From Galeruca laticollis (Eukaryota; Arthropoda; Insecta; Coleoptera; Chrysomelidae), in NCBI GenBank assembly GCA_963921935.1, contig OY998176.1, positions 179,114,445 through 179,178,444 of the forward strand: a stretch of DNA of 64,000 bases, in the 5' to 3' direction. This document shows, piece by piece, positions 1-11,868 of this stretch. The position numbers and the translations under genes were made by a program. The notes under the pieces are model-generated. The model saw only the letters and a program-made list of their open reading frames with translations. It ran no database searches and was not told the origin of the DNA. Within the stretch, counting starts at the first letter, position 1. Each line of letters starts with the position of its first letter.

Positions 1-230
1 TCGGCACATAGACAAATCATGGAGAATATGAAATCACAGAACAGGCATACGATACATTTGACAGTTGGCACACGTGGCGGGGTTGACAGATGACACATCG
101 TCATGGAACACATGAGAGTCGACACAGAACCTAAGATGGATATGACTGTTGACAGATGACACGACACTTATGACATATGGTACAGAACACATGACTGTTG
201 ACACATTTGACAGATGACACATGACAGCTA
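1..230. repeat. Degenerate satellite-like repeat, about 60-bp period
   Basis: The core GACAGATGACACAT recurs at about 85, 151 and 209 among many variants of TGACA, ACACAT and GACACA. Spacing is about 58-66 bases. No gene is visible; short open frames here are compositional. It could be the edge of a longer satellite that continues left of the window. Confidence 0.6.
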
Positions 231-231
231 C

Positions 232-438
232 GTCAGAGGGCGTGGTCATGTGACGCCACAAAAATTCCCACGCTATGTTAGGTCATTGACCATTGACCCG
301 GGCCAAAGTCCCCCAAACTAGGTCAAGGTCACTAAATTTTGGGCACTTGGCACAGGCCAGTCCCAAAAATAGGTCAAGGTCGCGAAAAGTAGGTCAAGGT
401 CAGAGGGCGTGGTCATGTGACGTCACAAAAAGTTCCCA
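232..438. repeat. Direct repeat pair with a TCAAGGTC cluster
   Basis: A block of about 40 bases beginning GTCAGAGGGCGTGGTCATGT occurs at 232-270 and again at 399-438, differing at a few positions. Between the copies, TCAAGGTC(A/G) occurs three times in the same orientation, at 323, 374 and 394. That 9-mer equals the known monomer site of FTZ-F1/ERR-type nuclear receptors. Whether anything binds here is inference; it may simply be part of the repeat unit. Confidence 0.6.
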
Positions 439-460
439 GTCTCAAATGACTCATCCTCTA

Positions 461-1826
461 CTAAAGTTCTTCGAATGAGTTTATTGAGCTGAGGACCTTT
501 TGGATTGCTACTAGGACTTTTTCTGCTAGATCTTCTTGAGTATCGGAATTCTTAGGATTGTTTCTGGAGGAGTGCGTAATTGGTTTATCAGGTCCGAATC
601 TGAATGGATACATAGGTGAAACATCGACTTCTGTAATGGGGGATGAGGCTTTTCGTTTCTTCTGGCCATTAAATTCTGAGTGTGTTACGCTGCGACTATT
701 TCCATGATTTTCTGTATTATGAGTACTTGCTGTTGTTGTCGAGGAATATGTATTACTTTTTCTATATTTGGCGTTTGGATTTGGAAGAGAGGGGAACTCT
801 TGTTCATCTAATTGTTAGTGTCTGAAATCTATTGTTGGTTTTGACTATTTTGGCATAAGAATCGTTATTCATCCGTTTAGCTCCGTTTAGCCTCTAAGAA
901 CGTAAAGTTTTCCTCAGCCATCTTTTTTTAATTTCTTGTTGTTTGATATGAGCGGGGCAAGTTTTGTATATTGATTTATGCGTGTTAGTTTTACAATGTA
1001 TGCAGCAACTATCTTGTGGATCGCGGCAGACATGCGTATCGACTTTTTCTTTTCCACAGTTTATACATAGTGCTGTAGTGCTGCGACATTGTTTTGCTAC
1101 ATGGCCGTATTTTAGAAATTTAAAACATTGCGTAACTTTATGTATATATGGTTCAACATTACATGCTACAGAATTTATGTATATGACGGACGGTAGTTTA
1201 TTACCCTCAAACGTGACAATTACAGATTGTCTTGGTACTAAAATTGTCTCATTATTACGTGTTATTTTTCTTTTAATTCTACTAATGTCTGAAATAGTTA
1301 TAGGAGAGAGAAAGTTACTGAATAAATATTCTTCATCAAAAATAGTATCAACATTTTTTATTACTCCTTTTCTATTTAGCAAATTATTTGGTATGTACGC
1401 TTTTAAATGTTCATTGATCAGATCAGGATTAGTAACAAGTTTATTAGCATCAGATATATTTTTAACTTGAACTCTAATTATATTTTTGCCCACATTATCA
1501 ATTTTCATTATATTTTGAATATTAAGTATTTTGTGTAGGATATGACCTACGGCCATGGGATGTAATTTGCCAATATTTTGATCATTGACCCATTCAATGA
1601 ATACATAAACAATTTCCGTATATAAATTTGGTTTTTGTAAATTAAACACCTTACTTTTTTGTTGTCTTTTATCACTAGTTACTTTTTCGGCTAACTGGTT
1701 GTTGTTTTCTTGACCATTCAGGACAACTTTTTCAGTGTTGATAATTTGTGAGGGCACCTTCCTGTTATTTACATTATTATTGTTTGTTGTTTGAGAATCG
1801 TCTTCCATAGTCACTGTTACAGTCAC
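461..1826 (-). pseudogene. LINE ORF1 (gag-like) relic with zinc knuckles
   Basis: The minus strand from 1826 reads open for 310 residues to a TAG at 894-896, resumes in the same frame at 872, then shifts frame near 810 and stays open to a stop at 461-463. It resembles the nucleic-acid-binding ORF1 protein of I/Jockey-type LINEs: an asparagine-rich N terminus, a central domain, then three knuckles near residues 230-295. In the first knuckle the second cysteine is replaced (CFKFLKYGHVAKQC), which should spoil zinc binding. No ORF2 follows; the element stops at about 450, next to the TCAAGGTC repeat, so this is an ORF1-only fragment. It is related to, but clearly diverged from, the ORF1 at 21994-23506. 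Confidence 0.8.
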
Positions 1827-2494
1827 TGAGTGTTATTTTCACTAATAATAAAATTGAAAATCCAACTCAAAACTATTTTATTAATATTAATAATATCCGT
1901 TTATATTCGACACTCAGAACTAACGTCTTTATCGTATCGAATATAAATTCGAACTGATCCTACGAGTTCAATTTTATCTTTCTTTGAACACCGGTATTAT
2001 TTACAAATAAACAGTTGTCTTGCATATTTATTGAATTTTTGTGTTCTCTGTTCTGTCGCAGTTGATCTATCGCTGTCAATTCTCTGACACTTATGGCATC
2101 ATGAATTGTAACCAAACAATTTCTTGCAAATATATTAAATCATAACATTGAGTGTTATACATTTTAATTGTTGAATATTATTATTATTTGATCTTTTTTT
2201 AGATTATGGTACTTTTATTGTAAGTCTCTTACGATGATGATGAATGACGTTTGTTTATTCCTACATGTTGTGAGATAATGATTCAAATACATGTGTTTTA
2301 ATCAAAGGTAAATGTTACCTTTTATTTCATTATAAAGTTTCTAAATCATACAATGGCTAGCTTAGTGGATTGAAAATGAAAAGTATTTATAGTAATTTAG
2401 AGAACATAAATAAATTTAGTGCCTCATTCTTAACTTCTTCATAAAGTATGATCTAGACCGTTACTATCTTAGTATTTAATAGTGATTTTCTGTA
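1827..2494. other. No recognised feature
   Basis: AT-rich sequence. The part nearest 1827 may be 5' untranslated sequence of the minus-strand LINE relic. No coding or repeat structure is recognised in the rest. Confidence 0.4.
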
Positions 2495-2941
2495 CTAATA
2501 TTTGTGTCTGTGTCTGCCGCACAAAGACCAACTTCACCTCCACGTGGCGTGCGGTGGAAACAGATCGAGTGGCGTGATTGGGGACCAAGGCCTTCAAGCG
2601 GGTCGCGCGAGGCTGGCAAACGAAGCTCTGGCTTACGCAAATACTGGGAACATCAGCGTGGAGAGGGATCGCTGTGGGTGGATAAGTGTGGGGCAACCGG
2701 ACCAATGGCCCGGGGCCCTGCATGCATCAGGATACAGCGCAAACTCGTGGAAGCCTGCCCAGGATATCTCGTATCAGTAAGTCGGTGGTTGATGAGGACG
2801 TGCTTACTGATGTGAGACACGACAACAGGCACTGAAACTGAATATGCGAGGAAGAAGGGATTTCTCATTTTAGGTAAAACTACCGATGAAGAAAACAAAC
2901 CATCCTACGGACAAACGCTATCAGCAGTAAGGGTAGGATTA

Positions 2942-3562
2942 ATGCCCTCCAATTATCCAGCGTTATCTCTTTCAGTGGAACAGTTAGCAGCCATAAAAGA
3001 GAAAATTTTGGACAAAATCTTACTGCTGGATCCAAAGGCAAATACCAGGCCTATATCAGCAACTTGCAATTCAGACCTGGCTGACAGAGCCACAGTTGAG
3101 TGGCTTAAAAGCATAGTTCAGGAGCTGCGGCCACAGGAGGATGTGTCATTGAGACTCGCAGAGGAAGGTAACATTCCTCACTCAGAGATCTTTGTGACGT
3201 ATCTTCCTGATAGTCTGAAACATCAAAACGATCAAATACTTCGATTTTTAGAGGTCCAAAATGAAGACCTCAACACACAAAATTGGAGGATTGTAAGAAG
3301 GACTGAAAAAGGCCCCACAGTAGAACTCACCCTATCAGTGGACCCCATATCCGCAGAAAGGGTCAAAAAGAATGGCTATATGGCAAATTATAAATTTGGT
3401 CAGGTAAGAATATTACTACAAAAAAGCCATGCTGGGCAACCTAGTGGTCCAGTTGCAGCTTCAACCAGTCGATGTTGCAAAAAAGAACACAAAAAGGGAC
3501 CCGCAAAAACGGGTCCCTCAAAGGGCAATAAGGGATCTAATAAAGATCCCAAGAGACAGTAA
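2942..3562 (+). CDS. LINE A ORF1, DUF4780-like protein, intact frame
   Basis: An unbroken 206-residue frame starts with ATG at 2942. It has no zinc knuckle. The middle (residues about 75-160, including NWRIVRRTEKGPTVELTLSV) resembles the DUF4780 domain, which is common in insect proteins and retroelement ORF1s; I recognise this from memory and cannot run a search. The C-terminal 35 residues are very lysine-rich (KKEHKKGPAKTG and following), which suits RNA binding. The stop at 3560-3562 nearly touches the ORF2 start at 3564, a spacing typical of LINEs whose two proteins are made from one RNA. The intact frame contrasts with the broken ORF2 downstream. Confidence 0.6.
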   Translation: MPSNYPALSLSVEQLAAIKEKILDKILLLDPKANTRPISATCNSDLADRATVEWLKSIVQELRPQEDVSLRLAEEGNIPHSEIFVTYLPDSLKHQNDQILRFLEVQNEDLNTQNWRIVRRTEKGPTVELTLSVDPISAERVKKNGYMANYKFGQVRILLQKSHAGQPSGPVAASTSRCCKKEHKKGPAKTGPSKGNKGSNKDPKRQ

Positions 3563-3563
3563 A

Positions 3564-6500
3564 ATGGCTCTCTCCAAATCCGTTAGGTTTCTGCAACTAA
3601 ACCTCCATCATGCAAAAGCTGCAACTAGCGTGCTTAGCAGGAATCTTAGCAGAAACCTTTTTGACATCGGGATCATTCAAGAACCCTGGGCCCATGAAGG
3701 ACTTATCAAAGGCCTATCTATCAATTCATGTAAGTTGATATATTCACAAATACATGACAAACCAAGAGCAGCATTACTCATCTCTAAAAAACTTAACTTT
3801 ATTTCTGTTCCAGAGTTTATCACTAGAGACCTTGCAACAGCTGAAGTGGAATTCCTCACCGAAAGGGGTAAAAGGCACATTATAATTGCCTCTGCTTACT
3901 TTCCGGGAGAGGAAGACAAACCTCCACCAGAGGAAGTCAAAAGCCTCATCAGATGGTGCAATAAAAAGGGCAGACATCTTATTCTTGGATGTGAAGCTAA
4001 CTCCCACAATATAGTATGGGGCAGCACGGACACGAACAAACGAGGTGAGTATCTCTTAGAGTATTTGACTAAATCTAATATAGACATTATTAACAGAGGT
4101 AACACACCCACTTTTATCACTGCAACTAGAAAAGAGGTGCTTGACATCACACTAGCTAGTTGCTTTACAACAAATTTAATACAAAACTGGCATGTTTTCG
4201 GTGAGGTTTCGATGTCGGATCACAGGATGATTCGGGGTCGGGGCTACGCGGGGACAGATCCAGTGTTGTCGAATACCTCATCAAACGGACTGGTGTTCAT
4301 ATAAGGACAAATTAAAGTGGGATGTTGAAGGCGCATTATATACGATTGAAACTGTGGAGGAGCTTGAAGTAGCCTCTGGAGAGGATGGCATCTTTCCAGC
4401 ACTTCTACAACAGGGATCCGATATCTTAATTCCTCACTTATGTAAGATATTCAAGATGTACTTCATCTTGGGATACATTCCAAAAGGGTGGAGACAGGTC
4501 AGGGTCTGCTTTATTCCTAAGAGTGGCAAACGTCCTCCAGAGGAACCAAAGTCATATAGACCTAAAAGAATTACTTCCTTCTTACTCAAAAGTATAGAAA
4601 AAATACTCGACACATAAATGAAAAGTGAATATTTATCAAATGCACAGCTTCACGAGAAACAATTTGCCTACCAACCTGGCAAATCTACCTTAGATGCCTT
4701 ACACTGTCTCGTAAGAGACCTAGAAAAGGCAATAGCTGCAAAATAAGTATCGCTATGTGTCTTCGTAGATATAGAGGGAGCTTTTGATAACACCTCATAT
4801 GAATCAATTAGCGCTGCTGCAACTGCAAAGGGTATTCCACCTTCCATAATCAAATGGATTCAGTCCATGCTAAATACTAGGAAAATAATCACCTACCTCG
4901 GAGACCAGTCGACTACTATAAAAGCGGTGAAAGGTTGTCCTCAAGGAGTGCTATCACCTCTACTGTGGTAACTAGTGGTTGACGACCTCCTAACAAAGCT
5001 AAAAAGAGAAGGATTTCGTGCTCTTGATTATGCCGACGATTTAGTTATAGTGGTCAGAGGTAAGCACGACGGCATCATTGCCGATCGCATGCAATGTGTC
5101 TTGAACCTCATAACTACCTGGTGTTCGAAGGAAGGACTTTCAGTCAATCCTAATAAAACGACACTTGTTCCATTCACTAACAGGAGGAAGTTAACTATAC
5201 AGCCTCCAAGCTTGAATGGTACAACCCTGTTTTTTTCGGAAGAGGTTAAGTACCTTGGAGTCATCCTTGATAGGTCACACCTCGCACACATCACCTCAAA
5301 AGCAACAAGGGCTCTTTGGACGTGTAGTACGCTCTTTGGGAAAACTTGGGTTCTAAAACCAAAATTGATCTACTGGTCATATATAACGGTTGTCAGTCCT
5401 ATCATCACCTATGCTGCGCTTGTATGGTGGAAGAAAACAACGCAACAAAGGGCTACAATAGAGTTGCAAAAATTGCAGACTCGCATATTTAGGAATAACG
5501 GGTGTAATGAGATCATGCCCTGGCGCGGCCTTGGAGGTAATGCTAGATCTCCCTCCATTACATTTACATGTAAGGAGGATTGCTCTGCAAAATGCCTATA
5601 GGTTAACACAGGCTAGATCTCTAAAACCCGGTGATTTGACAGGACATCTCGAGATACTAAGTGTTGGATCAACCCAATCTATGATGATGCCTAGGGACAT
5701 AATGCCTGCTAAACAAGATTTCGAAGTTACTCTAGATGTTATTATTAACGATCGTGAGTTAACACAAAATGAAATCTCAGAAATAACTAGGGGTGCCCTC
5801 ACATTTTATACTGATGGGTCAAAAACAAACGAAGGATTAGGAATAGGGGCTACAGGACCTAATCTTAGGTTATCAGTAGCCCTAGGTAACACTCCCACAA
5901 TATTCCAAGCGGAAATACTAGCGATAGACTTCTGTGCTCAAGAGTGCCTTAAAAAGCGCCACAACGCAGCCAGAATATTTATTGCCTCCGACAACCGGGC
6001 TGCGTTGAAAGCTCTAAAGTCTATAACTTATGAGTCCAAAACAGTCTGGAGCTGCAAACAATCTCTTAAGCTACTGGCTAGACATAACAAACTATCTCTG
6101 TTATGGGTGCCCTGGCACAAGGGAATTGCTGGAAATGAGACTGTCGATGGTCGTGCAAAGGAAGGAGCTAGCACTCCTTTCATCGGACCCGAACCGTTTT
6201 GTGGCATTAGTAAAAGCCACATTGTGGAAGAAGTCCGGAAATGGGAAAAGGAACTTAGTGCCGCCTACTGGAAAAATGTTCCAGGCCAAAGACAAGCAAA
6301 AGGGTTGCTACAACCTTCTGCTCGCTATGCTAAATCGCTCTTATAGCTTCAGAAGTCTGATCTCAGAGCAATCACAGTACTCCTTACGGGACACTGCCCA
6401 CTCAGATATCACCTCTGCAAGATGGGAAAAGTGGACAGAGGAACATGCAGATTCTGCGATAGTGCAGATGAAACGGTTGAACATAGAATCTGCCGTTGCG

Positions 6501-6627
6501 GAGTACTTGTTCGCCAACGCCATAGGTACCTGGAACGTTGTTCTTGAGACCTGACCAGGTAACAAAAACAGATCCCAATCGGATAATAGGCTTCCTTATA
6601 AGCCTTGATCGTTGGTACAAAAAATAG
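3564..6627 (+). pseudogene. LINE A ORF2: endonuclease, reverse transcriptase, RNase H; broken
   Basis: The start at 3564 opens an APE-type endonuclease (LQLNLHHAKAATSV; GCEANSHNIVWGS; SDHRMI). The usual aspartate in the GCDAN motif is glutamate here. A frameshift near 4230 and an apparent deletion of about 100 residues precede the reverse transcriptase, which has in-frame stops near 4615, 4744 and 4969 and keeps the catalytic motif as ALDYADDLVI (about 5020-5050). RNase H follows in another frame: FYTDGSKTNEG at about 5808, SDNRAAL at about 5990, LLWVPWHKGIAGNE at about 6100. After a further shift comes a CRFCDSADETVEHRICRC zinc-binding tail (about 6445-6500). The stop is at 6625-6627. Confidence 0.85.
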
Positions 6628-6739
6628 ATGGAGGGTATACACAAAAGATCTCTTCAGGTGGCAGTGTGGAAAGGCCAGCTATAGGCCAATCGACCCCTTT
6701 GTAATCTACAATCTACAATATTTGTGCCTCATTTGTCCG

Positions 6740-6741
<2 letters not shown>

Positions 6742-6777
<36 letters not shown>

Positions 6778-6784
6778 TATATAT
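6742..6784. repeat. (TA)n microsatellite
   Basis: Almost pure TA dinucleotides, just past the end of LINE A and directly before repeat family X copy 1. Confidence 0.95.
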
Positions 6785-8367
6785 TATTGTTTAATTATAT
6801 TATTTTTAATATAATGCCGGAGGCATGTAGACTTTCTCCCTTTGGGTTCAGGACGCCAGTTTATAATTGAATATAATTTTAGTGTTAATTAATTATTATA
6901 CACTGTTATGTTTATAAATGCGAATTAAATAATTCATAAATATGACACTATTACCTTTTTATTATTATTATAATGAAGAATGATTGAAATGAGCTATCTT
7001 GAATTAATTTATTATGGATAGTGAATAAAAAATACCAAATGCTGTTAAGATATCTATTTAATGAAAATTATTTGAGGTAAATTTTAAATTAATCATTATA
7101 CAAGAATCGTACTTGTACCGCCTCTGTCCAATATTAGTTCATGCGCTCTGAAAATATATTCGGCGGAAGCGATGCCAGCGTCTGCGTATAGGAAAGTTCA
7201 CGTACACTTTCAGCTGATACAATAGCGAGGAGAAATGTATCACTCACGGTCAATGACACATACACGCTATATATACAAGATTTTTACATACACATAAAAT
7301 ATAAATTATCAAATTACTAATCAAGAAAACAATACAATTGCATATACGAATCAATATAAGAGAAATGGAAATGAAATAGTGGTGATAATTAGGTGATTAT
7401 ACATGCATTAATATGAAAAATGGAGGATGAATGAAACTTACATATTACGTGAACAATAGTGAGGTAACATAAATATTATAGGTGAGTAAAATTTCAATTT
7501 TATTATTATCGATATTGTTTAAAGTTCTTAGTTATTCATTAATGAAAATTTTATACATAGCATCTTAAAATGCTTAGACCTTTTTGTTAGAATTTTGTTA
7601 TTTATTCAAAAAAATTATTTATCTCTCACTAGTTGTCTTTGGATCCAAAGTAATATCTAAAATACACAGACCTTCAGTCCTTTCTTCCGTATAGCTATTC
7701 TGGAGTCTCTCACTTCTTGAAGATTTCTTTTATGTAAAGAAATGCACCTTTCTGGGCGTTGAAACTTTTTCACTTGACTTTATACACATTCTATTTGCTA
7801 TGGTTAATAACTTTTGGACAATACTTTACATTTTTTATCGAATTTTAAAAAAAACTTTGTTGAAACCTTCATACACGATGTTATCTATTACAAAACCCAC
7901 GCTCGACTCTCATTTGTTTTCCAAATCAACAAACTTTTTCACATAGGAAGTTCAAAGCCACCTTGTTACTACTAAGAACTCAATAATTGTTTGTTTCGGC
8001 TTTTTTATTCAAGAATAATGAAATAGTTCTTTAAAAAGTCTTGGAGGATGTTAAAATCTATACACACATATGGTTATAACCTCAAATTTTTCATAATTTG
8101 TCCTTTCACCTTATGACAATAATTCATTTTAGTAATTTTTCCCATTTTCAAGGTGTTCTTACATTTACTAATTACATAAAATTTACAATCTAAAAAATCT
8201 AATATTGTATATGAAACTGTACAGCTTTGAATCTTCTATTGTTTGCTATATTATTTTTATATAAACTATTAATTATTTCAAAATGTGATTTTTATATTAA
8301 ACATTTTATTAGTTACCAATAAATTTATGTTGGCAATAAATTCCCTATTTTTCCGTAACTTCCTTTT
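6785..8367. repeat. Repeat family X, copy 1, left part
   Basis: This stretch is non-coding and AT-rich but matches 43310-44938 along its length, and 30573-32000 more weakly. Shared landmarks are GGCATGTAGACT followed by CCCTTTGGGTTC near 6820 (43410 in copy 2), the phrase AGCATCTTAAAATGCTTAG near 7560 (44119 in copy 2), and AAATCAACAAACTTTTTC near 7922. Similarity to copy 2 stops at about 8367, where the Gypsy-like relic begins. No protein could be read in it, so the kind of element is unknown. Confidence 0.65.
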
Positions 8368-9868
8368 TGTTTCCCTTCTTCTTTCCATCGTAGATATTTA
8401 AATTTTTTATAATAATGTCAATAAATCTCAATATTTTTATGATAATGTGCTAATTTTAAATCGCCCCACGTTGCTGCGTCAAATTGTAATATATTTAATG
8501 TTCTTTAATTGTAATTGCCCCGCGTTGAGGTGAGAAATTTATTATATATTTAATATTTTATGATGAATTTTAATTGTTTAATTTTAATGTAAACCTTCCT
8601 GTAAAGATAAATTTCAATTCACCTCACGTTATTGTATATTGTCGCAGCGACAATTCTTGTACATGCAACTTAAAAATTTACGTAAGAAATTTCAACTTTG
8701 ACAGTGGTTGTCAAAAATATGCCCTGCTCTAATAAATATTAATTTAGTATTTCTAAAAATGAATTTATATGTATAATCGACCTATTACTCTTCTCTCAGG
8801 GTGGCATCAAACTGTTAAAAAAATTTAATTATTCAAAATTTATTTAAAATTTTACGTATCTCCAAATTATCTGCTTCACTATTGTTCAGAACCTATAGTG
8901 ACTGTATCTTTAATATTATAAAAGGCACTTCAAATATCTGATGATGTTTCCAATATTTCTGTCACTGAAAATTATCAACAGTCACTGATTTGATCGACAG
9001 TTTTATTTAATGAAAAATGTTTAATTTTCTGAAATTATGTTATAAAAAAGACTATATTGAGTAGGAATGCAAACTTCTATATTATACTACCAGATACAAA
9101 TTAACAAATTAATATTCCCCAAAATTATTACAAACGAAACAACAGTCGTAATTTCTACGAAACTTAAAATTACTACAACCTATATGCTATAAATTAATCT
9201 AATGAAAAACGTTTAATAAAAGTTCCAATTGTTGATCTAAATCTTGATGTGTATAAATGTCAAAAAAAACAAGCTTCACTCAAATTTATCTAATTCCAAA
9301 TTTTTCTTCTCTTATGTGAATTTCCTTATATGACATTAAATTTTGTTTGCAATCAAAAATCTAATAGATGCATCTATGTCAAATTTTATTTAAAATAGGC
9401 CTTATTATTTCTCGAGAAATTATTGTAAAAAAACTGGATCGGACTCACCAACTAATGACTGGACAACTCGTACAATTCTAAATGACCTTAGAATTCAGGA
9501 TACCTTCTAAATTTTATTTAGAAATCTCGAACCACATTCACTACACACGATGCAATTCTTATTCGAATTATGCGCGTACTGGCTTTATAATTAAATGGCT
9601 TTTGAATCTGGTTGTATAGATATACAACTTCTACTATCTACCACAAAATTGAGACAACTCTAATTACGATGTTGCCTCTTCGGGGATTCAAACACAACTA
9701 ACTAAACTTTTGCCAAAATAAATAATCTCCTTTCCGTTGGTTACCGAATTTTCTTGTTTTTAAAAAAATTACTAATCTATGATTTTCAATAACCAAGTGA
9801 GTTTTGAATTCTTTTATGACACTTGTAATGTTGCTAGCAGAGACCTCTATATTTTGAAATTTCAAACA
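8368..9868 (-). repeat. Left long terminal repeat-like copy (3' side)
   Basis: The segment 8368-9079 matches 11869-12577 almost base for base (for example ATCGCCCCACGTTGCTGCGT in both). Part 9080-9822 is unique to this copy in this element, but 9360-9770 is similar, inverted, to 55740-56150. The last 170 bases overlap a small minus-strand frame, so the true LTR border may lie near 9690 rather than 9868. Confidence 0.55.
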
Positions 9869-11850
9869 TATATACATGTTGATTTCTTTCATGATCTCAT
9901 CCTTTTTGTAATGTTTCCAACTCTCTTTTACTGTGTCTAAACAATTTATATGGAACTGGATGTGATTTTGTTTTAAAATTTCTCAGTGTTCTTCACTTTG
10001 TTATTATATCCATATTTTTATCAAGCAACCCTCGGTTCCTTCGACATTATCCTCTTATATGTCTTTAATAATTCATTTATAAATTCATAATATTCTTCAT
10101 TACAATCTGTCCAACTACCATTCATTTTCATATCTCCTATTTCTTCTATTTTATGCACATCATTATCATCATTTTCATTTCTTTATCAAATTCTTCACTT
10201 TCTCTTCATATTCCTTATTTCCACTCATTAATTCCCATTTTTCCATAATTCCACTCCTTTTATATTCCATAACTTCTTATTATCCTCTTCAATTGCCAAT
10301 ACTTCCATATTTACCTCCTCAAATTCAATTCTTTTACCATTTAATTCTATCTTTTTAAAATCAATTATTTCCTTATATTTCATCAATTCATCAATAACTA
10401 TGTCTGTTTATAACTTCTTATCAACTATGCTTACATATCAACTTCTTTCCCATCCTTTAATTCAATCTTTTGTATCATAGATTTGCTTAGGTCATATAAC
10501 TTATTTCCAGTTGCTCCTATAAATGTAATTATTTTCTCCTGTCCATCTATTTTGTTGCCTAATTTCATGTCTATTTTCATTATCATTTCTTCTATCACAG
10601 TTTCTAAAATCTCTTCTATTCTCAAAATACTTATTGTCATCAATTTTACCTACATTTCCATATATTCGTTTTTCATTTTTGTAACTTCTATTTTTATTTC
10701 CATAATTCATAACAACATGTCTATCATTTTTTTTATTATCATACCCTGTTTATATAGTTTCTATTTACATATGTTTTTAAATATTATTTGTTGATCATAA
10801 ACATTTAATTTACATATCTTTTTATATCCCTTCCTTAACATGTACAATTGCTTTTCGTTTTCTAGATTTCGTTCCTATAATCCTGTCATATAATTCAATT
10901 TTATTTTCTTTTCCTAAACTTCGTCTTATTTTCCTCTTTTATTGTTTGATTCTCTTTGTGTTTCTGTCGCTTCTTTCTGTTCTCCACCATATCTTTTTTA
11001 ATTTTGAAGTCCCATATCTCATCAATTTCTTCCAATAAACGCATTGAAATTTGCATCTCAAATTCTTCCATATCATTGAAAGTAATTTTTATTATTTTCT
11101 TCTCCATAATATGTTCACTTCCTATCATTTTATTTTCAATTCTATTAATAAAAACTCTTCAATTATTTTCATATTTATATCAAGTTTCACTCTTATTTCG
11201 ACATTTTCTGTGTAAACTATTCGTCCGGCATTTTGTTTTATGGTTTCTTCTATTTCTTCCATAGTTTCTTGTAATATTTTGTTCATTTTCTTTAATTCCC
11301 AATTAAATTGTATCCCCTTATTATAATTATTATTTCTTTTACCATATGTCACGGTTTGTTTTTCTGTATTACCATCTAAGTTTTTTATTTTCCAATACAT
11401 ATTTTTTTCATAAATTTTCATAACTTATTCACTTCCTAGATTCTGTAAATTAATATATATCATTTCAGTTTTCTTCTCAACTTCTTTAATCCTCATTAAA
11501 CTTTGTATGTTTCCTTCGTCAATTTCCTTTTCCATTTTATTACATATTTTCGGTTCCATAGTATCATCATTTATATTTATATTCATCTTGTCCTGCCCAT
11601 TTATTTCTTGTATCATGTTATCTAACATATCATCCGTCTTTTTATTATAATTCTCCTCTATTTTGTCAAAATTTTCCACCATCATGTTTGATTTTTTATT
11701 TTCTTGAAATCTCCACTTATTTCATCACACCGCTTACTTATATTTTCCGTAATTCTCTTCATATCTCCCCTAATATTCTTTTCCATACTCTTAATATTCT
11801 CATTCATGTTGTCAATTTTTTAAAATGAATTGTCGCATCCATTGTTCATT
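9698..11850 (-). pseudogene. Gag and partial pol of the Gypsy-like relic
   Basis: On the minus strand from about 11850, successive frames give a coiled-coil-like, lysine/glutamate/asparagine-rich gag (open pieces 11685-11425, 11421-11125 and 11128-10901). An asparagine/arginine-rich stretch follows (YFENRRDFRNCDRRNDNENR, about 10660-10590), typical of gag C termini. Then comes a short piece ending near 10431 that may be protease. A further piece, EYYEFINELLKTYKRIM near 10090, looks like the start of the reverse transcriptase region. After a large deletion a 64-residue frame (9892-9698) ends GNQRKGDYLFWQKFS, which has a recognisable counterpart at 55608-55793. There are multiple stops and shifts. 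Protease and polymerase calls are tentative. Confidence 0.5.
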
Positions 11851-11868
11851 GATATTTATTCCTCCTTG

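Larger units (their letters stand above)
2495..6735 (+). mobile_element. LINE A: R1/LOA-like non-LTR retrotransposon, nearly full length, dead
   Basis: A GC-richer leader (about 2495-2940) precedes ORF1 and then ORF2, which carries endonuclease, reverse transcriptase, RNase H and a CCHC-like tail. The base composition of the leader and coding part differs sharply from the flanks. The 3' end lies close to a (TA)n tract at 6742. ORF2 has several stops, frameshifts and an internal deletion, so the copy cannot move by itself. Clade assignment (R1/LOA group, RNase H-bearing) is by motif content only. Confidence 0.85.

Noticed and set aside
964..1470. 168-residue plus-strand frame
   Set aside because: Shadow of the minus-strand LINE gag; the gag frame has zinc knuckles and this one has nothing recognisable.
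10483..10794. Plus-strand hydrophobic frame (103 residues), possible membrane protein
   Set aside because: It is antisense to the lysine/asparagine-rich gag; such antisense frames become rich in I, F and S automatically.
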